From NCBI RefSeq assembly GCF_023218935.1, contig NZ_JAJIAL010000001.1: a DNA stretch of 64,000 nucleotides. One strand, written 5' to 3'. The position numbers were made by a program, and so were the translations under genes. Under the pieces are notes generated by a model, which saw only the letters and a program-made list of their open reading frames with translations, was not told the DNA's origin and made no database searches. The DNA is from Fructobacillus cardui. GTDB lineage: Bacteria; Bacillota; Bacilli; Lactobacillales; Lactobacillaceae. The first letter of the stretch is position 1; the number at the start of each line of letters is the position of its first letter. Shown here piece by piece: positions 1 to 8,386 of the stretch.

Positions 1-1212
1 TGCAAGCAACACAACGGGTAAAATCACCAGCGAAAAGACTGGGATAGCAATCGAATTGGCAAAACTTTGCCAAATATTCCAGGTATACTGCTGCGCCACG
101 ATTAGTGGAAAGGTCAAAACTGATAAAAAAAAGCCCTTTTGCCAAGTCGACCAATCTTCGGGTAAAAGTGCTAAGGCCAAGGTTAAGAAAAATGACAGCT
201 ACCCACCCAGGGTCAATAAAATCTGTGAGTGAACAATCAACGTCAACAATAACGACCATGACCAAATTTGAATCGAAGAAAACCGCCGATTAAATGCTTG
301 CGCAAAAATCCGACCTTCACCGGCAATTACAGCACGGACGAGAATCGGTGGACAAGCTGTAAGCCAATAAAAGCCAACTAAGCAAAGAGCCATTATTGCC
401 AACGTAAGCTCTTGGTACAGGCCAACCAACTTTCCTAACTTACGGACGGCAGCAAGTAAAAAGGCAACGTGGAAGCCTGACAATGAAAAAAGATGAACCA
501 ATCCCAATTCCTGAATTTTAGGATTATCGTCATACAAAGTCTGATCCTTTGATCCCAGTAAGAGTGCTAAGGCATAATTACTGATCGGATTTGGTAGTTT
601 CTTGGCACGGTCCGATAAGGACGCATGCAATTGGTGAAAATAAGCATTTAGGCGGTCTAGCCATGTTAACGGGCGGTCCAGCTTCAGTTCTACCTCCTGC
701 AACCGAACTTGATGGGTAATTTTCTTTGTCTTAGCAAAGTTTTTAAAATCAAATTGATAAAAGTTAGTTGCCGGCATAATTGACGTAAAATCACCCTGAC
801 CGCTAATCAAGGTCGGACCGGGTGATGAGCGAAACCGAGCCAAATCTTCCGGAGCCTTTGCCTGGTAATAGTAATAAACGCGGTCACCTGAACTTTTTAA
901 GCGACCAATGCCAGCAACGAAGCCATCAGTGTTAATTGTCCGTTCGTCTGGATAGGCCAGCATTGTATAGATCTGTCCTTTTTTATCAGGCAGGTTGGCC
1001 TGACGACCTAGTGCTTTTTGACCCATCCCAAAATACAATAAAAAAGCCAGCGACAAGGCAAGTACGACAAACAAGTCCCTGCCACGCGTCGTTAAAAAGG
1101 CAAGCAAACTAAAAAATAGTGCCAAACAGATAGTCACCGAATTCGGCCGATAAACCGCCAATGATAAGGCGCCCACCAGCCAAGCTGCCTTCAATGTTGC
1201 TTGCAGACCCAT
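1..1212 (-). pseudogene. comEC: ComEC-type competence DNA channel, interrupted by an in-frame amber codon; cut by left window edge
   Basis: ComEC forms the membrane channel that carries single-stranded DNA into the cell during transformation. The reading frame starts at 1212, sharing a base with the comEA stop codon. It shows N-terminal membrane segments, an extracellular domain (about residues 75-190) and the start of the multi-pass competence domain with the HLFSLSGFHVAF motif. After 337 residues a TAG at 199-201 stops it. The same frame then stays open for the remaining 66 codons to the window edge, and these codons still read as ComEC (LSFFLTLAL, then hydrophobic segments). Family members have GFQLSF where this one reads GG-stop-LSF, so a CAG to TAG change is the simplest explanation. 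The full-length family is about 700-800 residues. A sequencing error cannot be excluded. Confidence 0.85.
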
Positions 1213-1927
1213 TAAACCGTCACCTGATTTTTTAATTGTTCAAAACGTTTGGGACCAATCCCGCCGACTTCTTTCAAGTCCTCAACTGACTGAAATCGGT
1301 GTTTTTCTTCCCGAAAAGCCACAATTTGCTCCGCTTTTTTGGGGCCAATGCCCTCCAGTGCCTCCAACTCCTTGGCGCTAGCCGTGTTTAAATTAACGAG
1401 CGTTCCCCCGCCACTTCGTCCAGATCCTGAAGTTGCGCCTGCTCGAGCACCACCAACATTACCAGCACCACTAGGAACGCCAACCGTTTGGTTAGGCCCC
1501 TCTTCGCCAACTTTTTCAATATAAAGCGCCTGACCATCCACTAATAATTGAGCTAGATTAATACGGTTGCGGTCGGCTTGATCTGTTAGGCCACCAGCCT
1601 GTTGGATAGCGTCTTGGAGGCGACTACCTGTAGGCAAGTCGACCACTCCTTGGTGGTTAACCGCCCCCTTGAGATCAATCACCACTCGACCACTAGCGCC
1701 CGGATTTCTCTTTGCACCCTTATCCGCTACCTTTTCCTGCTTTTCATTTAAGGCAGAGGATAGCCTCGGCACGGGGGATCTTGTTTCGCTCCCTGCTCAG
1801 TACCCAAGGGGTTTAATCGCCAAAACACAATGATTGCCGCCAGCAAACCTAGGCCGGCCACAACCCAATAACGCCAGTATTCAATCAAATGTTCCTTCAT
1901 CCAAGTCAATAGTTTTTTGTACGTCAT
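1212..1927 (-). pseudogene. comEA: ComEA-type competence DNA receptor, frameshifted
   Basis: ComEA is a membrane-anchored DNA receptor of the transformation machinery. The proper start is the ATG at 1927, preceded by a GGAGG site 8 bases upstream. This frame encodes a short cytoplasmic stretch, one membrane helix (WVVAGLGLLAAIIVFW) and the linker, then runs out of frame at a C5 tract (1773-1777). The rest lies in another frame from a GTG at 1772: an SLBB-like domain, a Gly/Ser-rich linker and a C-terminal helix-hairpin-helix DNA-binding pair (NLNTASAKELEALEGIGP, VGGIGPKRFEQL). One extra C in the tract would restore a standard ComEA. As it stands, the DNA-binding part is separated from its anchor. 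A homopolymer sequencing error is possible. Confidence 0.85.
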
Positions 1928-2036
1928 CTGCTCAACCTCCTGGCAAATCAGACGAAGTGCAAACAAAAAGCCAACACACTTTTTGGTACAAATATCCTAA
2001 TTTTTGGATACGTACCAACGAGCTGTCGGCTATTTT

Positions 2037-2513
2037 TTATTGAAAATGTTTTTGTAAGGCAGTTACAACCACCGCTGGGACGAAAGCGTCGAGCTTGTCG
2101 GCACCAAATTTAGCAATTTCTTTGACCATCGATGATGAAACATTCTGATTTTCCGGTTTGGCCAAAAGCAAGACCGTTTCAACACCAGCCAAGACAGAAT
2201 TGACTTCCGCAATATCGCGTTCGTACTCGAAATCCTTGGCATTCCGTAGACCACGGACCAAGTATTTCGCACCAATTTCGTTCATATAGTCAACGGTCAA
2301 GCCACCGACTTGTCCAACCTGAACATTTGGTAAATCAGCTACGGCTTCTTCCACCAACTCCAATCGTTCGGCCGGTGTGAACAATCCTTTTTTATTCGTA
2401 TTAATTCCCACAGCCACGACAACTTCATCAAAAATTTCAGAAGCGCGTTGAATAATATCCAAGTGGCCGTTGGTCAAGGGGTCAAAAGACCCTGGAAAGA
2501 CTGCTTTTTTCAT
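2037..2513 (-). CDS. coaD: Phosphopantetheine adenylyltransferase (PPAT)
   Basis: CoaD transfers AMP from ATP to 4'-phosphopantetheine, giving dephospho-CoA, in the cytoplasm. The N-terminus has the nucleotidyltransferase signature FPGSFDPLTNGHLDII, with the conserved T/HxGH-type motif. Further on are LVRGLRNAKDFEYE and the C-terminal NVSSSMVKEIAKFG (family consensus ISSS.VKE). I chose the ATG at 2513 because family members begin a few residues before the AVFPGSFDP motif. A GTG at 2525 that overlaps rsmD is an alternative start. Length is about 158 residues, normal for the family. It follows rsmD with overlap, the common Firmicutes order rsmD-coaD. Confidence 0.95.
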   Translation of the reverse strand: MKKAVFPGSFDPLTNGHLDIIQRASEIFDEVVVAVGINTNKKGLFTPAERLELVEEAVADLPNVQVGQVGGLTVDYMNEIGAKYLVRGLRNAKDFEYERDIAEVNSVLAGVETVLLLAKPENQNVSSSMVKEIAKFGADKLDAFVPAVVVTALQKHFQ

Positions 2514-2521
2514 TTTCCCAC

Positions 2522-3088
2522 TCACTTTTCCTGTTGAGGTTCGTACCTATAAAGGCTCACTCGCGTAATGCCGTAGTCCTTTTGCTTCAATAAATTTAGG
2601 TTAGGACCTGGTTCCGGTAAATTAGCGACCTGGTCGGATTCAATCATGATAATGGCGTTCGTTGCCAGCAGTCCGCCCTCTTCCATTGCCGTTAAATCAG
2701 CCTTTAGCTTTTCCTTGTCATACGGTGGATCAAGCAAAATCAAATCAAAGGACTTCCCCTGACTAGCTAAACGAGTTAGCGCAGCACTAGCTGGGATCTT
2801 CCAGACCATAAAAGCATCTTCAGCATGGGTCTTTTCGATATTTTTCTCGATGACTGCAATGGCAGCTCTTTGTCGGTCGACTAAGACCGCCTGATCCATC
2901 CCCCGCGAAACTGCCTCAATTCCAAGGCCACCAGTTCCGGCGTACAGGTCGAGAACCTGGCCACCATTGATATAGGGCATCAACATTGAAAAAATAGCTT
3001 CCTTAATTTTATCCGTTGTCGGCCGCGTTTCACGTCCCTTGACGGCATCCAAGCGAAGACCACCAAATCTTCCTGCAATCACACGCAT
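2522..3088 (-). CDS. rsmD: 16S rRNA (guanine(966)-N2)-methyltransferase RsmD
   Basis: RsmD methylates N2 of guanine 966 in 16S rRNA using S-adenosylmethionine. The protein begins MRVIAGRFGGLRL and has the conserved TRPTTDKIKEAIF segment, the SAM-binding loop VLDLYAGTGGLGIEAVSRG (about residues 45-63), and the catalytic motif LILLDPPYDKE (the DPPY typical of amino-group methyltransferases). Length is 188 residues, normal for the family. It starts one base inside the ylbG stop region and overlaps coaD downstream, so the three are translationally coupled. Confidence 0.95.
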   Translation of the reverse strand: MRVIAGRFGGLRLDAVKGRETRPTTDKIKEAIFSMLMPYINGGQVLDLYAGTGGLGIEAVSRGMDQAVLVDRQRAAIAVIEKNIEKTHAEDAFMVWKIPASAALTRLASQGKSFDLILLDPPYDKEKLKADLTAMEEGGLLATNAIIMIESDQVANLPEPGPNLNLLKQKDYGITRVSLYRYEPQQEK

Positions 3089-3570
3089 TAGGACTTTCCT
3101 CCCTTTTCAGCCGGCACGTGGGCCTTATCATCAGTTTGCAAGTCTTGTTGTCCATCATCCTGACGATTATTCTTTTTCGTCGGCTGATTTTGACCCTGAT
3201 TAGTTGGTTCCGCTAATTTTGCTTCAGATTGTCCTTTTGATTGGCCAGTTTGCTCCGCTGATTTTTCGTCAGATTGGTCCTTTTCAGCATCTTCTTGTGC
3301 CTGATCGTAGGCCTCAAAGAAGACATCATCATGAACATCATCCAAATCAGGGTCAATGTCAGGCCGTGGCGATATTTTCACAGTCTTCACAAACCGGTAC
3401 TGGTTCAGCTTATTAACTGTTTTTTCAACATCATCTTCATTCAGATAAAGTTCGACATAGCCCATTCTCTTAGAAATATAGCTAATATCACCGAATTTCT
3501 TTAATTGTTCAACATGCTTCAAACCGCGTAAGAAAACATACACGGCTCGGCGTTTTTTTATAGTAAACAT
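3088..3570 (-). CDS. ylbG: YlbG family protein (DUF2129) with long charged C-terminal tail
   Basis: This is a small cytoplasmic protein of the UPF0298/YlbG family. Its function is unproven, though it is regularly found beside rsmD-coaD and cell-division genes. The first ~85 residues carry the conserved core (RRAVYVFLRGLKHVEQLKKFGDISYISKRMGYVELYLN, split here by description only: RAVYVFLRGLKH, then ISYISKRMGYVELYLN). The remaining ~75 residues are low complexity, rich in Gln, Asp, Lys and Ala, and probably disordered. Most family members are about 90-125 residues, so the tail is an extension. It sits two bases downstream of ftsW. Confidence 0.85.
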   Translation of the reverse strand: MFTIKKRRAVYVFLRGLKHVEQLKKFGDISYISKRMGYVELYLNEDDVEKTVNKLNQYRFVKTVKISPRPDIDPDLDDVHDDVFFEAYDQAQEDAEKDQSDEKSAEQTGQSKGQSEAKLAEPTNQGQNQPTKKNNRQDDGQQDLQTDDKAHVPAEKGGKS

Positions 3571-3571
3571 C

Positions 3572-4756
3572 TTAGCGTTTTAATTCCCTTCGTGCCGCAT
3601 AATCTTGCGGATTTGGTTGGATCAATTCCTTGTCTTTGGCTGAAACGTTCAAGGCAAGGCCAATGGCTGCCGAGAAAAAGACAAATGATGAACCACCACC
3701 TGAGATAAAGGGGAAAACAACCCCAGTAATTGGCAGCAAGCCCAAGACACCGCCCAAATTAACAAAGGACTGCATCAATAAAAGACTAGCCAGCCCATAC
3801 AAAAAGAGGCGGTTGTACTGTCCCTTTTGCTTGATTCCTAAGTAGACCAAGCGACCAATTAACATCAACACCATCAGCAAAACAAGGCAGATGGCCAAGG
3901 CGCCTAATTCTTCCGCTGCAACAGCCATAATAAAATCAGTGTTTGATTCTGGCAGGTAAGGTTTCAGCAACGAATTTCCCAGTCCAACGCCAAACAAACC
4001 ACCATGGGAAATAGCGTAGTAAGAGTACAATAGCTGTCGACTTTGGTCAACATTATGCCAAGGATTGACAAAGTTCGTCAATCGTCTGATAGCGTAAGAA
4101 GACGAGTTTCCCAAATGGAAAAAGCCAATAATATCTGGCAAAAAAACCAAAACGATAAAGAACAAAAGCAACCAAAAGGCGCAAGCCCGAGATGACATTC
4201 CCGACGCCATCATCATCATTAACAGAACGGCCAAGGTAATAAACATGTTTCCCAAATCGGGCATCAAGAGGTTCATCGACAACATCACAGCAGGTAAAAA
4301 GAGTTTTTGCAACATACCCGGCGCCGTCCATTGACGAATTTGGCGCCTGAGGCCTGCTCGAGGTAACCAGGGCTTTTTATCGAACCAGTGGGCAAAATAC
4401 AAAATCAGCACGATTTTTGATAGTTCAACCGGTTGTAAAGTCACCGGCCCCAGGTTAATCCACCCGTGAGCCCCGTTAATGGCCGGCGCTAAGCGAGCGA
4501 CAATCAGTAAACCGGTGGTCCCAACCATTAAAAAATTGAGCACACTTTGTGATTGCAAAATGGAGCGATTCAATCGAAAGGCAACAAAGGCAACCGTCCA
4601 ACCAACAATCACGAAAATAGCCTGCTTTGAAAAGGACATAATGGGTGATAAATAAGCATTTTGGGTCGCCGAAAAGACCATCACAATCCCGATGGCCGAT
4701 AGCACGGCATAAGGCACCGCAATCCAGTAATCCAAACGTTCCAGCTTCTTAAACAT
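3572..4756 (-). CDS. ftsW: FtsW/RodA/SpoVE family peptidoglycan glycosyltransferase (SEDS)
   Basis: SEDS proteins are multi-pass membrane glycosyltransferases that polymerise lipid II into glycan strands, together with a class B penicillin-binding protein. The 394-residue protein has about ten membrane helices. It carries the conserved GAHGWINLGPVTLQPVELSKI segment in two parts (GAHGWINLGPVTLQ; QPVELSKI), the PESNTDFIMAVAAEELG motif with the catalytic-region Asp/Glu, and a C-terminal PITGVVFPFISGGGSS loop. FtsW is favoured over RodA because it lies beside ylbG-rsmD-coaD, as ftsW does in many Lactobacillales. The paralog assignment is inference. Its start overlaps the stop of the upstream M42 peptidase gene. 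Confidence 0.88.
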   Translation of the reverse strand: MFKKLERLDYWIAVPYAVLSAIGIVMVFSATQNAYLSPIMSFSKQAIFVIVGWTVAFVAFRLNRSILQSQSVLNFLMVGTTGLLIVARLAPAINGAHGWINLGPVTLQPVELSKIVLILYFAHWFDKKPWLPRAGLRRQIRQWTAPGMLQKLFLPAVMLSMNLLMPDLGNMFITLAVLLMMMMASGMSSRACAFWLLLFFIVLVFLPDIIGFFHLGNSSSYAIRRLTNFVNPWHNVDQSRQLLYSYYAISHGGLFGVGLGNSLLKPYLPESNTDFIMAVAAEELGALAICLVLLMVLMLIGRLVYLGIKQKGQYNRLFLYGLASLLLMQSFVNLGGVLGLLPITGVVFPFISGGGSSFVFFSAAIGLALNVSAKDKELIQPNPQDYAARRELKR

Positions 4757-5829
4757 TACCGCTCCAAAATATCTTGATAAACGCTTTCATCCAAAGACTT
4801 TGCAATCGCTACTACAAGGGCCTGTGCCGCTTCAAAATCAGGAATTGACCAAACCGTTTCATGGGTATGAATGTAGCGGGATGCCACACCCAAAGCGACA
4901 GCGGGAAGGCCAAATCCTTGGCCTTGAACGCCACCAGCATCAGTGCCACCCTTTGAAACAAAGTATTGATAAGGAATGTGATTATCCTCTGCTGTCTGCA
5001 AAATAAATTCCTTCAAGCGTGGTGACGTCACAACCGTTGGATCAAAGACGCGAATCAACGTTCCCTGGTCCATGACTCCCTGACGACCAACTGTACCATC
5101 AACATCATTTGCTGCCGAAGAATCAACCGCAAAGAAGACATCTGGCTTCAATTGGTTAACAGCAGGCTTAGATCCGCGGAGACCCACTTCTTCTTGAACG
5201 TTTGCCCCAGCAATCAAAGTGTTGGGCGTTTCTACTCCTTGCAATTCTTCTAGAGCAGACAAAATCGTCACCACACCAAAGCGGTTGTCGTAGGCCTTGG
5301 AAACAGCTCGATTAGGGTTAGCAAGATGGGCTGTCTTGGTTGCTGGCACAATAAAGTCCCCTGGACGAACACCAAAAGTCTGAGCCTGGTCGGCCGATTC
5401 AAAGCCAGCGTCAAAAAGAATATCATCAATGGTCAACTGGCTTTGACCACCGGTCTTACCACGCAACAGGTGTGGTGAAACAGAAGATGATACAACCGGA
5501 TATTGCCCATCTTTTGTAAAGAGTGTAAAGCGGTGAGCAGAAACGGTCATAGGATTCCAACCTCCCAAGGCAACCACTTGTAAGGCCCCCGTTGGCAAAA
5601 TACCAGAAACCATGAAGCCAACTTCATCCATGTGAGCTGCAAACATCACACGGGGACCATTTGACTGCTGATTTTTCACACCAAAAACACCACCAAGGTT
5701 GTTTTGGTAAACTTCGTCAACTAAGGGCGTTAAGTCCTGTTTGAATGCTTGACGCACCTGATTTTCCTGCCCAGATGTCCCCTGCAATTCCGTATATTTG
5801 ACGAGTTGTTTCCAAGTATGTTGATCCAT
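4756..5829 (-). CDS. M42 family metallopeptidase (glutamyl aminopeptidase-like)
   Basis: Cytoplasmic M42 aminopeptidases form large tetrahedral particles and trim peptides from the N-terminus with a two-metal centre. The 357-residue sequence shows the expected metal ligands in order: AAHMDEVGFM (HxD), SKAYDNRFG (bridging Asp), NVQEEVGLRGS (catalytic Glu pair), AVDSSAAND (Asp) and the C-terminal IHTHETVWS (His). The family includes lactococcal PepA, which releases N-terminal Glu/Asp, but specificity cannot be read from sequence. It is first in an operon with ftsW, ylbG, rsmD and coaD, behind a good promoter at 5868-5896. A GGAGG site precedes the ATG at 5829. Confidence 0.9.
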   Translation of the reverse strand: MDQHTWKQLVKYTELQGTSGQENQVRQAFKQDLTPLVDEVYQNNLGGVFGVKNQQSNGPRVMFAAHMDEVGFMVSGILPTGALQVVALGGWNPMTVSAHRFTLFTKDGQYPVVSSSVSPHLLRGKTGGQSQLTIDDILFDAGFESADQAQTFGVRPGDFIVPATKTAHLANPNRAVSKAYDNRFGVVTILSALEELQGVETPNTLIAGANVQEEVGLRGSKPAVNQLKPDVFFAVDSSAANDVDGTVGRQGVMDQGTLIRVFDPTVVTSPRLKEFILQTAEDNHIPYQYFVSKGGTDAGGVQGQGFGLPAVALGVASRYIHTHETVWSIPDFEAAQALVVAIAKSLDESVYQDILER

Positions 5830-5867
5830 AACGCCCTCCTCAAGGTTTTTAATATAAAAGTTACTTT

Positions 5868-5896
5868 ATTATAGCCTAGTTGAGGGGGACTGGCAA
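5868..5896 (-). promoter_or_regulatory. Sigma-A-type promoter of the M42-ftsW-ylbG-rsmD-coaD operon
   Basis: Read on the minus strand, the elements are TTGCCA (5891-5896), a 17-base spacer and TATAAT (5868-5873). This is a near-consensus vegetative promoter about 40 bases before the first start codon. Confidence 0.75.
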
Positions 5897-5910
5897 AGTC
5901 TTCAGGCTCG

Positions 5911-5950
5911 TTGAAAAAGCTGACATCTACTTGGCAGATCACTTTTTCAA
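5911..5950. repeat. Inverted repeat next to the M42 operon promoter
   Basis: TTGAAAAAG at 5911-5919 is repeated inverted as CTTTTTCAA at 5942-5950, with a smaller inner ATCT/AGAT pair. It lies 15 bases upstream of the -35 box. It could be an operator or a second weak terminator for the upstream surface-protein gene. Confidence 0.45.
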
Positions 5951-5961
5951 GGATAATCAAA

Positions 5962-5990
5962 AATCCCCGATAAGAGCCTTATCGAGGATT
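5962..5990 (-). terminator. Terminator of the surface-protein gene
   Basis: The stem AATCCTCGATAA pairs with its near-perfect complement around a GCTC-type loop, followed on the minus strand by a T-rich run. It lies 17 bases after the stop at 6007. Confidence 0.75.
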
Positions 5991-6006
5991 AATACAATTA
6001 ACAAAA

Positions 6007-7328
6007 TTATGAACGCTTCTTATTCTTCAAAATCAGCGTAAAACCGGCCAAAAGAACAGCAATGGCAGTCAAAATGAGAACTTGCCAGCGACTGGATTCA
6101 AAGCGAGCAGCCTTTGGCAATGCAACCCTGGCAAGCGGTTGCGCCGCAATTTCAGCTGGTGCAAAAGCAGGTACAGTTGTATTTGCTTTCGATTCGCTTG
6201 GTTGAGCAGTTGCTACCGGTTGCGCCATGTTGACTACTGGAGTAGGAGCCACTGTTTCAGTGCCTGGCGTTGTATTTGGCGTACTTGGCTTTGACGGCGT
6301 GCTTGGCGTTGTACTTGGCTTTGACGGCGTACTTGGTGTTGCACTTGGTCCAACAGAAGCATTACCACCACCATCAATCTTTTCAACCATCATGGTCTTA
6401 GATTGTGTTGATAAATTATCACCAGTCAAATTAACGGCATTGCCATACGAACTGGCCTGAGATCCAGATTTCAAACGGCTCTCGTACGTCAATACATAGG
6501 TTTGATTGATATCTCCAAAATCAATGTGGAACTTAAAATCAGAATCCATCGTTAACTTAGACAAGTCAACGGGCACCGCCTCGCCATCAGATGAGTCAAT
6601 CGTCGAACCAAAGCTATCCGGAACAAAGGTTGAGTTGCCATCCAACTGATCAACAACCACCGCGTTTTGAATGTTTTGCTTGCGATAGTTAATTCGGACT
6701 TTCCAATGTAGCAATGTTGGGTCTTTCAAATCAAACCAACCAAATTTTGATAGAACTTCAGTTTTATCAGGCGCATTTCCCTGATTAATATAAACATCGG
6801 TGCTAACTCCGGGAATGATACTGTGGTCCAATTGCCAGTTAATCGTATTTTTCGTATTAAAGGAAATCTTAGACAAATCCCAGTTAGAGCTAATTTCGAA
6901 ATAGCCAGATAAGGCACGGTTAACATCAGCGGCAGCACTATCACTGGTAAAATGTACCGTAATTTCTCGAGTATTTTTATCCAGATGAGCATCAGCAATC
7001 ACATCACCATTTTGCTCATGAATTTGAAAATCAAGCGAATTTGGTACCTGAAAAACATCGGGAACCACTACCGCAATTGGTTGAGCGACCGCAATACCAG
7101 CCCCCTTAGGAATTGCAAAATTCCATCGAACCGTCAAATCATCATAAGGGTTAAAATTATCTGTTTGATGATTACTGATTTTATAAACAGAAGCACTGGT
7201 AATGTAGGCCGAAGAAATATCCCCAGCGGAAACTTTCGACATTGCTATCCCAGCTCCAATTCCTAGCATTAAAAAGAAACTGGCAAAAAGGCTAGCAACG
7301 GCCGATTGTTAAAATCAATCGTTTTCAT
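6007..7328 (-). pseudogene. Cell-surface adhesin-like protein, frameshifted inside the signal peptide
   Basis: The long open frame (420 residues from an ATG at 7269) looks like a secreted wall protein. It has adhesin-like beta-rich domains (about residues 17-295), a Pro/Thr/Ser repeat linker with SKPSTTPSTP units, and a C-terminal membrane helix followed by KNKKRS. No ribosome site precedes 7269, and the first residues are only the back half of a signal peptide ending SKVSA. A GGAG site and ATG lie at 7326-7328. They encode MKTIDFNN and then shift frame near 7299-7305. A one-base change there would give a complete signal peptide (basic start, AVASLFASFFLMLGIGAG core). The usual LPXTG sorting motif is replaced by LPKAA. 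It is probably decayed, unless the shift is an assembly error. Confidence 0.75.
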
Positions 7329-7534
7329 AGCTCTCCTCATTTCAGTTATCTCACGACTTATTTGTCATATAAGCAACAACAACCAACAATATTGTAATGC
7401 TAGAACCTTACATATGATACTTTTAATCCAAATAAGTTTGTTTTCGGAATTAAATATTGATTTTACTATTTTATGCTAAATACCTATTGTTATCATTTTT
7501 ATCCTAGAACCAGCTTTTTTACTAACAAACTTTT

Positions 7535-7568
7535 TTTGATTTCAAATACTACACAATGACGTTATAAT
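7535..7568 (+). promoter_or_regulatory. Promoter of the DUF308 gene
   Basis: TATAAT at 7563-7568 lies 35 bases before the start at 7603, which has a GAGGAGG ribosome site. The -35 region is weak (TTTCAA with 17-base spacing). The rest of the 7329-7602 gap is AT-rich and holds nothing else I can assign, apart from the start region of the minus-strand surface protein. Confidence 0.55.
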
Positions 7569-7602
7569 AGTCATATAAGAAACGAAAAAAGAGGAGGAAA
7601 TT

Positions 7603-8124
7603 ATGTCGAGTCATTCATTGCGCTATTTTATGGGGATTGATGGTCTTCTAGCCATCGTCTTTGGTCTTTTAGTTGTGATTCTACCCACCGACACGGCAGC
7701 CATTGCCGCGGCTATCATTGGTGTCATGATGGTTGCTTCTGGTTTATTTAAGATTGTTCATGCCATCAAAAATACCGCACTAACTGGTTGGAACAGGACA
7801 GGTGCTAGCCTGCTGGGCTTTATTTATATTTTGGCTGGTTTAATCATCTTTATTAATATGCACATTGCCTCAGTTTCGCTCTTTATGGTTGTTGGTCTAA
7901 TGGTGGGAATTGTCTGGTTGTTTGAGGGGGTTATCCAACTTTCGGTCGTTAGCCGTCTCACTGATCACCAAGCTTGGCTAACCTTTTCAGCCGTCCTGCA
8001 TATTGTTGCTGGCATTTTGTTGATGGCTAGTCCCCTCTTTGGTGGGGCCTTACTTTGGATGTGGTTAGGAGTTAGTCTTATCGTTCTTGGTGTCTACCGC
8101 CTCTTAATGTTTTTCCGTTTTTAA
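7603..8124 (+). CDS. DUF308/HdeD-family membrane protein
   Basis: This is a 173-residue integral membrane protein with six predicted helices, three pairs of hydrophobic segments separated by short polar turns. Examples are GIDGLLAIVFGLLVVILP, GASLLGFIYILAGLIIF and LMVGIVWLFEGVIQL. The repeat pattern and length match the DUF308/HdeD family, named for an E. coli acid-resistance membrane protein. The molecular function is unknown. The start at 7603 has a strong GAGGAGG site. It is monocistronic on the plus strand. Confidence 0.75.
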   Translation: MSSHSLRYFMGIDGLLAIVFGLLVVILPTDTAAIAAAIIGVMMVASGLFKIVHAIKNTALTGWNRTGASLLGFIYILAGLIIFINMHIASVSLFMVVGLMVGIVWLFEGVIQLSVVSRLTDHQAWLTFSAVLHIVAGILLMASPLFGGALLWMWLGVSLIVLGVYRLLMFFRF

Positions 8125-8255
8125 ATCTTTTACTGCATCACGAGGTGCAATGAAAAATCAGCTTTGATTCCGCTTTAAAAAAGAAAGTGCCATATATAAG
8201 CGATGTGCTACATTTTCTGAGATTTAAATGATTATCATTAAAATTTAAAATTATA

Positions 8256-8298
8256 AAAAGTGAACAATTAGTTTTACTTTTATTTAATGTTCGTCTTT
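8256..8298 (+). promoter_or_regulatory. Tandem inverted PurBoxes upstream of the purine permease
   Basis: AAAAGTGAACAAT (8256-8268) matches the Firmicutes PurR box AWWWCCGAACWWT at 11 of 13 positions. AATGTTCGTCTTT (8286-8298) matches its reverse complement at 11 of 13. The boxes face each other 17 bases apart, the spacing known for PurR-bound pairs in Bacillus. The gene promoter follows 26 bases later, and purR lies at 19589-20422 in this window. Confidence 0.65.
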
Positions 8299-8323
8299 AT
8301 TAAGCCATTTTGTGCATTTCACT

Positions 8324-8352
8324 CAGACAAAGCAAACATTTCTTGCTAAAAT
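8324..8352 (+). promoter_or_regulatory. Promoter of the NCS2 purine permease
   Basis: TAAAAT at 8347-8352 with a weak CAGACA (8324-8329) 17 bases upstream, 34 bases before the start codon. The poor -35 box fits a promoter that depends on an upstream-bound regulator such as PurR. Confidence 0.5.
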
Positions 8353-8386
8353 ATTCAGGTAGGAAAAATATTATAAGGAGTCACTT

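Noticed and set aside
121..135. Possible frameshift in comEC at the T8 run
   Set aside because: Counting eight T residues keeps the frame: the codons after the amber read on as ComEC through the run. Only the TAG is a lesion.
6245..6340. CRISPR-like repeats in the surface-protein gene
   Set aside because: The repeated DNA encodes the SKPSTTPSTP wall-spanning linker in frame; there are no spacers or cas genes.
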